From Tetracladium setigerum (taxonomy: Eukaryota; Ascomycota; Leotiomycetes; Helotiales): a stretch of 64,000 nucleotides of DNA. A program made the position numbers and the translations under genes. The stretch spans positions 2,418,001-2,482,000 of the forward strand of contig PZJY01000002.1 in the NCBI GenBank assembly GCA_031472005.1, given 5' to 3'. Position 1 is the first letter of the stretch. Each line of letters opens with the position of its first letter. Positions 47,070 through 57,809 of the stretch are shown here, piece after piece. The notes beneath the pieces were generated by a model. It did no database searches, had not been told where the DNA came from, and saw only the letters and a list, made by a program, of their open reading frames with translations.

Positions 47070-48704
47070 ATGTCCAAAGAATACCTGGAATCAATTGCTT
47101 GGAAAGTTCAATGCGGAGAACTCCAAATACTAGTCTGGAGTCATCGCCTACCATGCAAAGGAGCACCCGTAGAATTATGGACATATCTCTCGCAAGGAAT
47201 GCACCAAGTCGGACAACCAGAACTTGTAATCACTCTACGACGTCGAGAGAGCGAGCCGCAAGATGAATACTCCCTGGCGCCTTTGGACTGGTTCAAGATG
47301 GTTTATTCCTGGGGCAAAAAGGATCGTATAATTGACGCTTATCACACACATGAAGCACATTTTGAGCATTGGCTTGGGAGCAAGAACTTGGAAACCGTCA
47401 CCTACGGAATGCCAATGGATTTGCCAGGACTTGCTGAAGCGCTTCCACCAAATCGGCTGCATGGGATCGTACTCACGAAGAAGGAAGCAAACATCGCGAA
47501 GGTTTTTGGGTATACAAGAGTAATTGGGCATTATGGGCTGGGATCGCAATGGTTCCCATTCTGTCCGTGGATTGATCGTGATCGAGGAGAATGTATTACG
47601 ATGGAGCAGATGAAGGGAGGAATGAGAGGGAAACAGGTGCCGATGAAGAAAATTCGGGCGGTGACGGCTCGTTGGCAAGGAGGTAGGATTATTCTCACCA
47701 TTCCTCTTGGGAGGGAAGCAGAAATTTCAGCTGCTGTGAAGCAAACAAAACCGGAGGAAGCGTGGGGATTTGACTCGGCTTTAGATCCAGATGCTGGAAG
47801 CTGCTTTTATTGGGAACATGGACAGACGCAGATGAAAGTGTATGGAGGTGCAGATCAGGCGTCAGTTACCTCTATTCTACCCATTTCTTTCGGAAATTCG
47901 TCGTGTAGACACAGTTGACGCGCTACTGCCTGATATTGAGCAATAAGTGCTGACTTGGATATTTTAGACAAGTGCAGTATTGTAAAGGTCTCGCCTTTCT
48001 ACTTTTCTGTCCTCAGCAGCCCAAAGAACAGTAAGTTATACAAAGATATCTTATAATTGCGGTTCAGTTCTAACGCGAGTGATGATAGTTGGAATCTCTT
48101 GGAAGATGGCGTAACTTGTAAGCTTGACGAAGTTTTGTTTCATTTTTACGCTGCTAAGTTACTCTGCATAGTATTTTTGAAAGATCCAACATGGCTTGCA
48201 ATCCGCGAAGCCCTCATATCGCAACGCGATATTCAAATCTCGTTGGGAGGGGACATGACTTTCCACGTAGAGTTCATCCGAGATACATTTAGCGACATTC
48301 CTACCGGATTCACTCTCAGGACACCTTCAGGTCAAGTTCGAGCATGGCACCCGCGAAACGACAAGTGGCTTCATAAATCTCACCTAAAATTTGAGAAAAT
48401 CATTGTTCCCACTAAACTTGGCGCAACTGCCGCTTCCAAAGCAAACATAGCAAAGTATATCGAACAGATTGGGGAGGCTCTTGCAGCCAATATTCCAAAG
48501 AGAGACCCTGGAGTTGGGAAAAAGATCATCATGGCTGCTTTCCAGCTTCCTAACGATGGAATTAAGAATTGGTTTACCTTGAGCTTTTCTCCAGGGCCAG
48601 AAGGGCTTGATGGCGCGGGGTTGGTGCAGAAAATGCTGGTCATTCCAAGACCGGATGTTGATCAGTACACAACACTTAACGTAATATTTAGCGTTTGGGG
48701 ATAG
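47070..48704 (+). CDS. Orphan two-part protein, 489 aa
   Basis: Not recognised with confidence. Exons: 47070-47860, 47968-48030, 48089-48704. Intron 1 has donor GTCAGT, branch CTGAC and acceptor TTTTAG. Intron 2 has donor GTAAGT, branch CTAAC and acceptor GATAG. Both keep the frame and give PKEHWNLLEDGV at the last join. The N-terminal part (about 1-290) looks globular and beta-rich (WKVQCGELQILVWSHRL, PELVITLRRRESEP, VFGYTRVIGHYGLGSQWFPF). The C-terminal part (about 300-489) has FHVEFIRDTFSDIPTGFTLR and a helical region, then ends in TLNVIFSVWG. The N-terminal layout is faintly reminiscent of suppressor-of-fused-like domains; this is a weak impression. It is the plus-strand neighbour of, and convergent with, the HET gene, with only 36 bp between the stop codons. 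Confidence 0.6.
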
Positions 48705-48740
48705 ATACGTTGAAAAGATATTTCAATTCATGCTGTGGTT

Positions 48741-51239
48741 CTACCAAATAAAAATAGAAGATTTTCCAGCATGGGGAAATAAGCTTTGTTCCGCCTTCGC
48801 ATCTTCGATTCTTAAGATGCCAACTCTTCTGTAAGCACCAGGGGTGTCTTCGATAGAACAAAGAACCAATGCAGCAAAGCCTGATATCCTCAGCAATAAA
48901 ACTTCGTTTCCAACGCTCACTTCAGCCCCTTGTATCTTTCCAATCACAAGTGGAATGTCGAGGTGACACTGGACAGAAATTCCACCACAAGCCAGGTCGG
49001 CGTATGTGTCGCTCTCAGCATTTCCTGGAGACTCTCTGACTCCAAGCCCACTGACGCGAGCATTGCTAGCTTGTCCCTGGATCTTCAAATAGCCACCTGT
49101 AACTCTGCCCCTAGGGTCCTTTCCCTCTGGTGTGCAGACAGCTGCAAGTACTGTCGCAAACGCCATGTCACCCTTTTCTCGTTTGTATCTGGATTGGTGG
49201 ATATGATGGATCGGTCCTTGTACAGCAGCCCAAGACCAAGACGGCGCTCGGTACGGCTCAGGACGATAAGTCATCTTGTGTTGCTTGGATCTTATAGATA
49301 CCCAATGTAGCGACGGAATCAACAAAGTCTTCCACATGCCTGCCAGATATTCATCGTTCCTCCCGCTCGTGATTCCCGACAGAGCAGGCAAGCAATCAAA
49401 ATCCTTTGTGATATTCATGGCGGTGTACTGTTCAACTAATTGCTCGTAAGCTTCCAAATCTCTGTTAATTTCTTTTTCTGATGCTTCTGGCGGAAGATTT
49501 CGCAAGGAGGCCTGTTTTCCAATAAGCTGGGTGTACGCCTTTCGCTGTCGGGTTGCAAGTTCTAGTGTCTCCGAGCGCTTCTCCCATCCGGTGCACTCGC
49601 AGCAAACGTGAGATTTGCACTCCCAATACATCTCTCCAGGAGCAAAATGAATGATTCTTGGACTTAAAATCTGTTCTTGGAACACCCAGGCTCGTTGCAC
49701 AAGTGGGCTTTCGAGAATACCATGTGGAGGCTTTAAGTTGAAGAAGAAGTTCTTCAAGATGCCGTCGCGATCCCTTGCTTGTATTTCGTAGGGATGAGAG
49801 AGCTCTGGGTCTAAAATTTCTTGTGGCAGATCTTGGTAGGTGAATTTATAGGGCTCATTGTAACGGTCTGAGAAACATCCACCCTCGCCATCTGGGGAGC
49901 GGGTCGCAGAGATGGTTGCTTGAGCATTGTTGAAGATACTAGCCATTTTCGAGGCTTGAATTTGCCAGTCGTCTGTGTCGTTTTGGATAATACACTAGAT
50001 TTCATCAGCTTCTGCATAACTTGTCGTTGTTCGAGACATACTAAACTGTCGATCCAGAGATATTTGAACCCCAATTTCCATGTAAAGATAATTGCATCTT
50101 GAAAAGTTTTCGACAAAAGATTCCATGGTATATCAACCATCCAGTCGGCTATATTAGCCTTTTCCGTTCGGATTATTGTCTTCAAACCCCAACAGTGAGA
50201 GAGTGCGAGATAGCTACCAATTTTGCCTTCAGTGACACAAAGTTTTGCGCGGTAATTCCCGACTTCGATAAGTCGAGTTGGGAGGATTGCTTTTTTGGGG
50301 ATGCTGCATTCTTCATGCTCTTGTTGACATTTATTTAGCCATCCTCGGGCGAGCTCAACAACTTCATACGAAGAGGTGTCCATGATCCGGTTTCGCGGAA
50401 TGACACGTTCACTAGCCCAAGCATTTACTGTTCGGTTCGTTAGCGCAAATCACTCTGAAAGCACGGGGGAGGTTGGAACAAACCACCATCACAGGTAAAG
50501 TCTAGACGCGCAGTAATCTCATCATCCAACATAAATCTTACATCAAGGCGAGTGCTCTCAGCCAACAATTTCGAGTCACCCAAAGTCTCCTGCTTAACCT
50601 CGCTTTCCCAGTCCTCATATGCCACCCCCAGCTTTTCGGCCAAATGAGTGATACCAGTATACAAACTCTTGCAAATCTCACAACCAAACATTCCTGCATG
50701 CTTCAACTCCAAAAGTTTATAGCCATGCATTTTTTCCTCTCCGCTGATTAACGCCGTGCAAACTTGGCATTCGGTAGGAGGATATTTGTTGGCCCGAGAT
50801 ACTCGCTCTGTTTTAGAACGCACAAGAGGATGCGGACCAGCACTGAGACTGAACATTGCCTGGCCGCGGAATCCCGCTCTGTAGAGCATTTCGAGTTGCT
50901 CTTGAACAGTCACAATCTTGACTTGGTCGTTCGGACCTGGTGGGGCGCCGAATATAGAATCTGGCAAGAAGTCAGTGAAGTTGTGGAGGTTTTTGGTTCA
51001 AGAGTTTTGTAAAGTCGTTTGTGAGATATTTACTGACCTAAACCTTCAGGTTCGCCAGGTCTTGGGGCCCTGACATGCAACTCTGTTGTGGGATCAAGTG
51101 GCCATCCATCCATACCAACAGCAGTCGGAAATGATTTTTGATCGAGGGGAGCTGTCTCTTGATAGCGAGATTCCCCCGCCTGTGATGCTTCTTCGCCATG
51201 TTTTGCATGACTTTTCTTGAATAATTTATTGCCCGTCAT
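48741..51239 (-). CDS. HET-domain (heterokaryon incompatibility) protein, 772 aa
   Basis: HET domains act in fungal vegetative incompatibility and can trigger cell death after non-self recognition. Exons: 51239-51038, 50960-50484, 50427-50042 and 49994-48741 (the second donor could be three bases earlier). Classic HET blocks appear in order: YLALSHCWG (about residue 285), TFQDAIIFTWKLGFKYLWID joined by splicing to SLCIIQNDTDDW, MASIFNNAQATISA, RAWVFQEQILSPRIIHF, and SWSWAAVQG near residue 600. The N-terminal roughly 225 residues contain a cysteine-bearing region (ECQVCTALISGEEKMHG, FGCEICKSL) often seen ahead of HET domains. No NTPase or repeat domain follows. The frame is intact. The gene is divergent from the patatin-ankyrin gene. 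Confidence 0.93.
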
Positions 51240-51667
51240 CTTTAGATACTGTGTTTTCTACAGGGAATGTTGAGTATTGTCGATTTTTAAGAGATTCGGC
51301 TATGTTTTTGAGATTTTCCGAGGCTAGGTCTGGCTTCACTTCACCGCACTGATTCCATTCAGGTCCCGTGGCCCTTTTTTTGACGGGTTCAAAAAGATAC
51401 AAAGTTTGTCCTATCATGAAGCTAATTTTTAAAACGTCAGCTGTACGACAGAAGATATGCGTCGCTTTACGTTTTCAGCTCAAAAGCCACCGATGAGAGT
51501 GGGCCAATCGCACTCCAGCCATGTCTAACCACCACTTCAAACGAGGCAAATAGAGGCGTCCAGCTCAATGCATCTGGACCAGGCCAAACTTTCTCTGGTG
51601 TCCTAAAGGAAATCCATACTTTGTTCTTTGTGATCTTGGATTTCCGAATGTTATGAAACTTTTGCAT
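51226..51667 (-). CDS. Possible small gene or 5' exons of the HET gene, 130 aa
   Basis: An ATG at 51667 opens a frame spliced at 51470-51422 (donor GTAAAG, branch GCTGACG, acceptor AATTAG) and ending at 51226. The stop lies 14 nt inside the HET gene, in another frame. The product (basic N-terminus, then VWISFRTPEKVWPGPDALSW) has no recognised domain. Alternatively a GTATCT donor inside it (around 51254) could splice to a CACAG acceptor in HET exon 1 and extend the HET protein in frame. Its ATG is only 38 bp from the divergent patatin ATG, which argues against an independent gene. Confidence 0.25.
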
Positions 51668-51705
51668 CTCAAATCTACAGCATCTTTCAAAGTAGAGCCA
51701 ACAAG
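51240..51705. promoter_or_regulatory. Shared divergent region between the HET and patatin-ankyrin genes
   Basis: This 466-bp region lies between two divergent start codons and must hold both promoters if the HET gene starts at 51239. It overlaps the doubtful small coding region just described. No TATA box stands out. Confidence 0.45.
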
Positions 51706-54700
51706 ATGAGTGGCGGACTTCGTATACTCTGTCTGGGTATGATATACCTACCTATGGGATTGTTGAAATGGCGCGACTGACCGAAGGCAGATGGGGGTGG
51801 TACTCGAGGTTTATCCACGATTTACATGTTACGGGAGATCATGGATCGAATTGTTCCTGGCAGAGGAGGGAGCATCCGACCTACAGATTACTTTGACATG
51901 ATTGGAGCTTCCGGGCCAAATGGATTGATTGCATTGTTATTTACGAGGTTTGTAAGTATCTCCCAAAATTTGAACCTCCAATCCAGTTTCACTGACTCCT
52001 CTTGCAGGCCTTTACCATCGATGAAGCTCTGGAATTCTTCCACGATCTCGCTCGTCGTCTTGACAACGTAGAAAATATTCTTGCAAACCGAGAAGGCGAA
52101 GAATTGGACGATGATGACTGGCAGGATTTGATCAGTAAGCATGGGGATTTAGATGTGGTTATTGAGACTGTGCGGAGACAAGTTATCTGCAATATCTTTC
52201 GTGATGTTGTTATTCAGAGATTGACCGATTGGCTTGAGAAGTCCGAGAACAAAGATGGCAATGAGTTTAACTTCAAGAATCCTTCTGCGGTCGTGGGTGT
52301 CGGAAGATGTCGAGCGTGAGTTCTGGAATAATTTGGTGTGGATATCTGTGCTAACATTTTGGCAGGGCAGTGATGGGATCAGAAGTTCCTGGTCATGGGC
52401 CAAACAAAGGCGTTGTCGATTATCGTGTAAGTACTATACAATTTTTAAGCCCTTTGCATTTTTCAAGACTGCCATATTCCAAAAGTTAGCATCGTCTCGT
52501 TTCATTAGGAGTGCAAATGTTTCCCAAATGTGCTAGAGAATCTCAATCTACCTATCAAAAGCTCAAACTTTCAGGTCTACCACGCCCCGCTATGGCACAA
52601 ATCATATACCGGTCGCCATACCCGTCCAACATATACTTGGTGGGCAATAGGTCTTGGAACAATGGGATCGCCCTCAATTGTTAGTAATGGTGTGATATTT
52701 GGCGACTTCTGGGCAACTGGCGCGCACAGTGATCACAATCCTGTGCAGTTGCTTTTGCAAGAATGCAACCGAATATGGCCGGGATTGAAAGCAAAACTTA
52801 TCATCAGGTTTGTTTCCCTGTTTCTAGGCCTTTTAGAATGGTAAAAGTTGACAATCACAAGCATCGGGACCGGACATCTTAAACTGCCCGAAACGTGGAA
52901 CATAAATGAACATCCTCATTCCCAAGTCGCAGCACAGGCATGCCTAAAAATTTGCGATGAAAATCAAAAGAAAGCTCGAGATCTTGAGAAATTCGTTCTT
53001 CCTCATGATGAAACATTTCAGTCGGCATACTTCCGCTTTGATGTGCCAACAGATTTGCCATTCTTCGAATTCGAAGCGAAGGACACAATTTTGGCTCAAA
53101 CAGTCGAGTATCTCAATACTCCAAGCGTGGCAACTAATGCAGCTCGAGCGATTTCAATGCTTGAAGAAGAGACTTTTCCAAATACCGCGGAAGATCAGCT
53201 TGTTTTTTCTTCGCTCGCTTCGCTTTTGACTACTTTTATGTCCAGTGGATATCCCGAAGAAGCTGGATTTGTCTCCGATACCATCTCATCTTATGCATTA
53301 TATGAGAGTACAAAGATTGATGGAGGCTCTCATCGGAAACTGGTCATGTCGGCAAGCGCTTCTCAGCTTGCTTTGTACGTTTCCCAGCAATTGGAGTGGG
53401 GAGCTGCAGACGCAAATTACAACAACTCCGCACCAGTCTTTTCTTTGCCATTCTACCTGAATTCTTTGATGGCCTATGGCAGATTTGAGGGTCCAGTGGG
53501 AAACTTGGGCTACAGGGAATTACCGCCACCTGTCGGCAACGCAGACATTTGTGCGGCGGCTTATTACGTTTTGACTTGCGCGAGACGGCAAAATCGCGAG
53601 GAAATGCAAAGTGAATTGTTCACCAGTGCTTTACAGCAGATTTCTTCGATACTTGGATCTGTACCGGAATTAACTCCATCACTGGTTTCTCAGGTCGAAT
53701 CTCTCCTCCAGATCTCATCTCTTGCGACTTTGTGTGAAGCAGCAATTCAAGAGACTCTATCCGACGAGCCTCGATTGATCTTGAGCAGTACATTCCTGCG
53801 GTATTTCACTTCCACGGTTCTTCAAAACGACTTTGCAAAAGTCGACATTGCAATCTTGGATCCAATTGTGACCGTAATCTCAACCTTGTTGCATATTGGA
53901 GGCTGGTCAACCTACCGCGATCCACTCATCATCAAACTTCTTACTGTCGGCGTCACGAAAACGACCAACTCATGGTTCTTTGCCAATCTCGCTGTTGAGA
54001 GAATACAGTTCTCGTTGAAGGACACTTCTCCAGGTAGCGAGAATTCTGAATGCCTCAACCTGTGTCACCATTTAGCACAACAGGAAACCAGTGCCTTTCG
54101 GCGCTCATTTGAACTTAACGAAGTTAATATGATCGCTGTACAGAAAGGATACATTGGACTTCTAAGGAAAGTACTTGAAGGCGATACCGATTTAGACAGC
54201 TTGCCCAGCTCGTACACTGCAATACCACGCGCGACAGCTAGCAATGTTATCAACACCACCATTGATCAGCACGGCAACAATATGCTGCATACCACTGCAA
54301 AAAATGGATTTCTCCTACTTCATAAGATGATGATGGAACTTCTGGGCAATGTAGAGGCAAAACCTCCTCTTGCCATGCTGAATAACGAGGGATTAGCTCC
54401 AATTCACGTCGCCACGAAAGCGAGGGGCCACAAACATGTGATGCTACTTTGTTTGTATGGAGGAGGTAGTGTTAATCAACTGGATGCGTTTGGTCGAAAT
54501 CCGCTTCACTATTGCTTCCCCGAGAAGAAAGACATCAATGAATATCTCCCCGCGTTAGAGGACCTTATCGCGAAGAATAACCTCTGTCTGACATTGCCGG
54601 TAAATTACGGCACGGTATGGGGAACAATGTACAACCAAGGAAAGACAATTGATAATCGAAATTACATGCTCAGGACCATCATGCGTCAGCTTTATTGCCG

Positions 54701-55639
54701 GGGAGCAAGTATTACCGCCCAAGACGAGAACGGACTCACGCCTCCCCATCTTGCAGCAAAAAATGGATGGGGACTCAACAGTGACCTCTTCTTTATTGGA
54801 AGTAGCGCTAAAGCAGAAGAAGAGGCCGAAGAGTGCCTTCGCTTAAGAGACAGAAGCGGTCATTCAGTTCTGGCTTTGATGAGAATGAATAGTGATGCCG
54901 AGGGGGAGAAGATCATTTCCGCTGAAATGAGGAAGCGATTTATCGATACTTCAGAGGATAAGAATCCTCAAAACGTTCCTGCAACGCAACAGAACAATGT
55001 CTATCGAAATCCCGCGACCAGTGCGCAGCCACAGCAAGCCAACTCGGTTCAATATCACCCTTCGATACGAAAACCAATACCATCCGCACCTGTATCGCCA
55101 CCAGAATCTCAAAGTTCTCCCACTCAAGCTCCCATTAGTCCAAACTTTCCGCAACAAAGCAGAAATAATTCGGCCTCTCAACCAATACCCTACCACCAAA
55201 GGGGGTATCACCGATACCACCGTCTCCGTCCCAGCAATCATCTCACTACAGAGTTCCATCAAACACCTCGCAAAACTCCCAAAGCCCTCTTCAACCCAGG
55301 TTCTCTCCCTCACAAGCTCCGCAACAGCAACAGCAACCAGGATATCAACAATATCAACCACACACCCCTCAGCAGTCACCGCAATATCGACCTGAAAACC
55401 AATATTTCCAGCACCAAACATCTCCGCAAACAGCAAGTTTTGGATCACAGCCAACTCAGCAGCAGTATAATCAGGCTCCAACTCATGATCCGAATATCTA
55501 TCGACCTCCTCCAAGTCCGTCGAACTATCAGCAACAAAGCCAGACTCTTGGCCACCGACCTCAACTGTCTAGTGAAAATTCCCAGGGAAAGAAGGAAACA
55601 TTAGGCAAGCTTTTTGGAAAGATTAAGAAACGGTTGTAA
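51706..55639 (+). CDS. Patatin-like protein with ankyrin repeats and Q/P-rich tail, about 1212 aa; one frame break
   Basis: Exons: 51706-51736, 51791-51951, 52008-52315, 52366-52426, 52509-52807, 52862-55639. The first splice builds MSGGLRILCL-DGGGTRGLS, the patatin oxyanion-hole motif, and the last gives IISIGTG, a patatin end-block. The nucleophile region reads YFDMIGASGPNGLIAL where catalytic patatins have GTSTG, and the DGG/DGA catalytic Asp region reads FWATGAHSDHNPV. Both catalytic residues therefore appear lost or displaced. A helical middle (about 290-740), ankyrin-like repeats (about 755-925, with HGNNMLHTTAKNG and FGRNPLHYC) and a Gln/Pro-rich tail ending in LFGKIKKRL follow. The tail needs one extra base in the G5 run 55201-55205, after which it reads SPIPPSPSQQSSHYR and runs to the stop at 55637. 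It may be a non-enzymatic recognition protein; this is inference. Confidence 0.85.
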
Positions 55640-55767
55640 GCAAAACTTTAGGAACAAAGAAATCCATGAATGGTTTTGAAATTGAAATAGGTAAACACAA
55701 TTGACCTGTTCTTGGCTATTTTTGCATGTGTAGTACTGGCACCCCCGAAAACGTGTTCTCAGACTTC

Positions 55768-56571
55768 TCATAGGGTCTTTGGCTCGCGCACCATAACAGC
55801 CCAATGATTTGCACCGCTTAATCCCCTTTTCTCAAGATCAATATCAAAGGCATCCACCTCCTCAAAGCCCAACTTTGCGTAGAGTGGCCGCCCCATCGGC
55901 GTCGCAACCAAAAGAGTCTTCTTCCCAGCAAGATCTATTTCTTGAAGTTTTTGTTCGAGAGCCCACCTTGCGATACCTTTCCTTTGATGTGACGTCGAGA
56001 GTGCGATGTAGTGAAGCACTTGATATATGTTCAGCAATGATCGAACGACTGGTAATTTGAGGGTGAACATACTGTAGAAATTCTCTCCACCGCCCAATTT
56101 CTGAAACCATTTCTGTTCGCTCCCACCCATATTTCCAAAGAACTCTTCACAAAGCGACTCATCCGATCCAGCTGGAAATTCTTTCCAGTGCTCGAGATCT
56201 GATATGGGGGATGGATGATGCCAGCATATCACACCAATTATTTTCCTGCATGAAACGTCATTATTTAAATAGCTCACATGCTGAAATATACAATTCTACG
56301 CGGGATCGCGAAAGACTTACCCACTATCTGCCTCAACCATCTTCCAGAATCCAACTCCTTCCTCGTGAGTGAACATGCTTGTGAAAGCGTCAGTATAGAA
56401 CTTTAGGACCAAATCATTTGGTACATCTTTCATCTGATTGAAAACTGTGGCATCGACGTCGTGGCCTCTGATGAATATTTCAGCAAGCTCGGGAATGTCC
56501 GTAACATCTGCGGCTTGGAGTTGGATCTCAAGATTGCCAAAGATCTTAGAAATGGGTGGTGGATGGACCAT
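55768..56571 (-). CDS. GNAT-family N-acetyltransferase, 224 aa
   Basis: Acetyl-CoA-dependent acetyltransferase; the acceptor (small amine, drug or protein) is unknown. Exons: 56571-56321, 56245-56073 and 56018-55768, with donors GTAAGT and GTATGT, a GCTGAAC branch before the last acceptor and matching phases. The N-terminal part (LQAADVTDIPELAEIFIRG) is the usual GNAT beta1-alpha1. YIALSTSHQRKGIARWAL carries the Q-R-K-G-I-A form of the acetyl-CoA pyrophosphate-binding loop. GRPLYAKLGFEEVDAFDIDL is the typical C-terminal strand-helix. MVHPPPISKIFG was taken as the start; an open frame upstream adds non-GNAT sequence. No signal peptide; probably cytosolic. The stop codon is 128 bp from that of the patatin gene (convergent). 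Confidence 0.85.
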
Positions 56572-57809
56572 TTTGATATCGAAGATATGTTGTCGAATGA
56601 TGTGGAACAGAATTCGTATGATGCTATGAGCTCGAGGCTGAAGCTGGTTTAAGACTGTGTCGCACAGCTCTGGAGTTGTGTAATTGGGCCCGATTCCCAA
56701 TTGTAGTACACAAAGCCAAACAAGTTGCGCCTAGGAAGTGATGTCACTTTTTGTGTCAGAAGTTTATGTGATGAGATTTTGGGCACTGCATTGGAAGAAA
56801 GACTTGTCTTTTATACTGGAGTTCAGCTTATGTAATACGATGTTCTTTACGTACGCCCTTTGCTCGAATGCTAGTGTCATCCTTTTTCCATGTCAAATCT
56901 TTCGGACCACGCACTCGAAGAAGGAGGTCTAGGCGACCTTATCAGTCAAATTCATAAAATTATATGCAACGTTTACGACCTTTACGACATCGTTAAGAGT
57001 TGTTGTTTCTGTCCTGTGCAGCAAAGTGAGATTGTACGGTTTTCCAGTAGAACGTCGCCGGTTTTGGTATTCTAGTCGAAGCTAGCATCTTAGAGTTGTT
57101 AAAAGATACGAAGTCTTATCTACAGCAGCATTTCAGTCCTATAAGAAAGCATTGAGCTGAATTCGTTGTTTTTGGATTTGTGTATGCATGCACGTGACCA
57201 TAGAGATTAGCACGAAGGTCGAGAAAACAAGTGATATGTGGAGGTAGGTTGGATCATAAAGTGATCTTCTTTGACTCTTTCTGCTGGCTACAAATCCGAC
57301 GGACAAATACGAGCCAAGATAGTTACTCGAGATATCGAGATTGAGGATGTTGTCGCAACAGGTAAGGTAGGTATTTCCTGAAGACTTGGTGGTTCTTTAT
57401 TAAATTTCGAGGTTTTGCTACGGCCGCTGTTGGCTCTTAATGTTTCAAGGTTTTCATATAGATTTTCACAGAATCTGTGTCTGATGGAGGATGATTCGGC
57501 ACTTCCATGGCATAAGAAATTGAAGAATGAATGTACTGAGGGAGACACGTGATCAATGTGAAGGCCAGAACGCGCTTCCCACGCGACGCGACGAAGAGAA
57601 CAGAAGTCCTACTCAAAGGCTTTTTCTTCAAATTGGTTGACTTCATTTCCGCACATGTACAAACAACAATTCCTCCAAGAATTTTGATTAGTTGCTGGAA
57701 GATGGACTATCTCGCAAATAACAAATCCTTCTAAATCGTGGAATCTCCTTCCTCGTCGTCCTCTTTTGTACAGTTCCATCCTTCTTTCTTCCCTCCTCTC
57801 CGATGCTGT
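56572..57809. other. Intergenic region, no gene recognised
   Basis: This 1.2-kb stretch lies between the GNAT 5' end and the MFS 3' end. It contains only short overlapping open frames on both strands with no recognisable domain. Confidence 0.4.
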
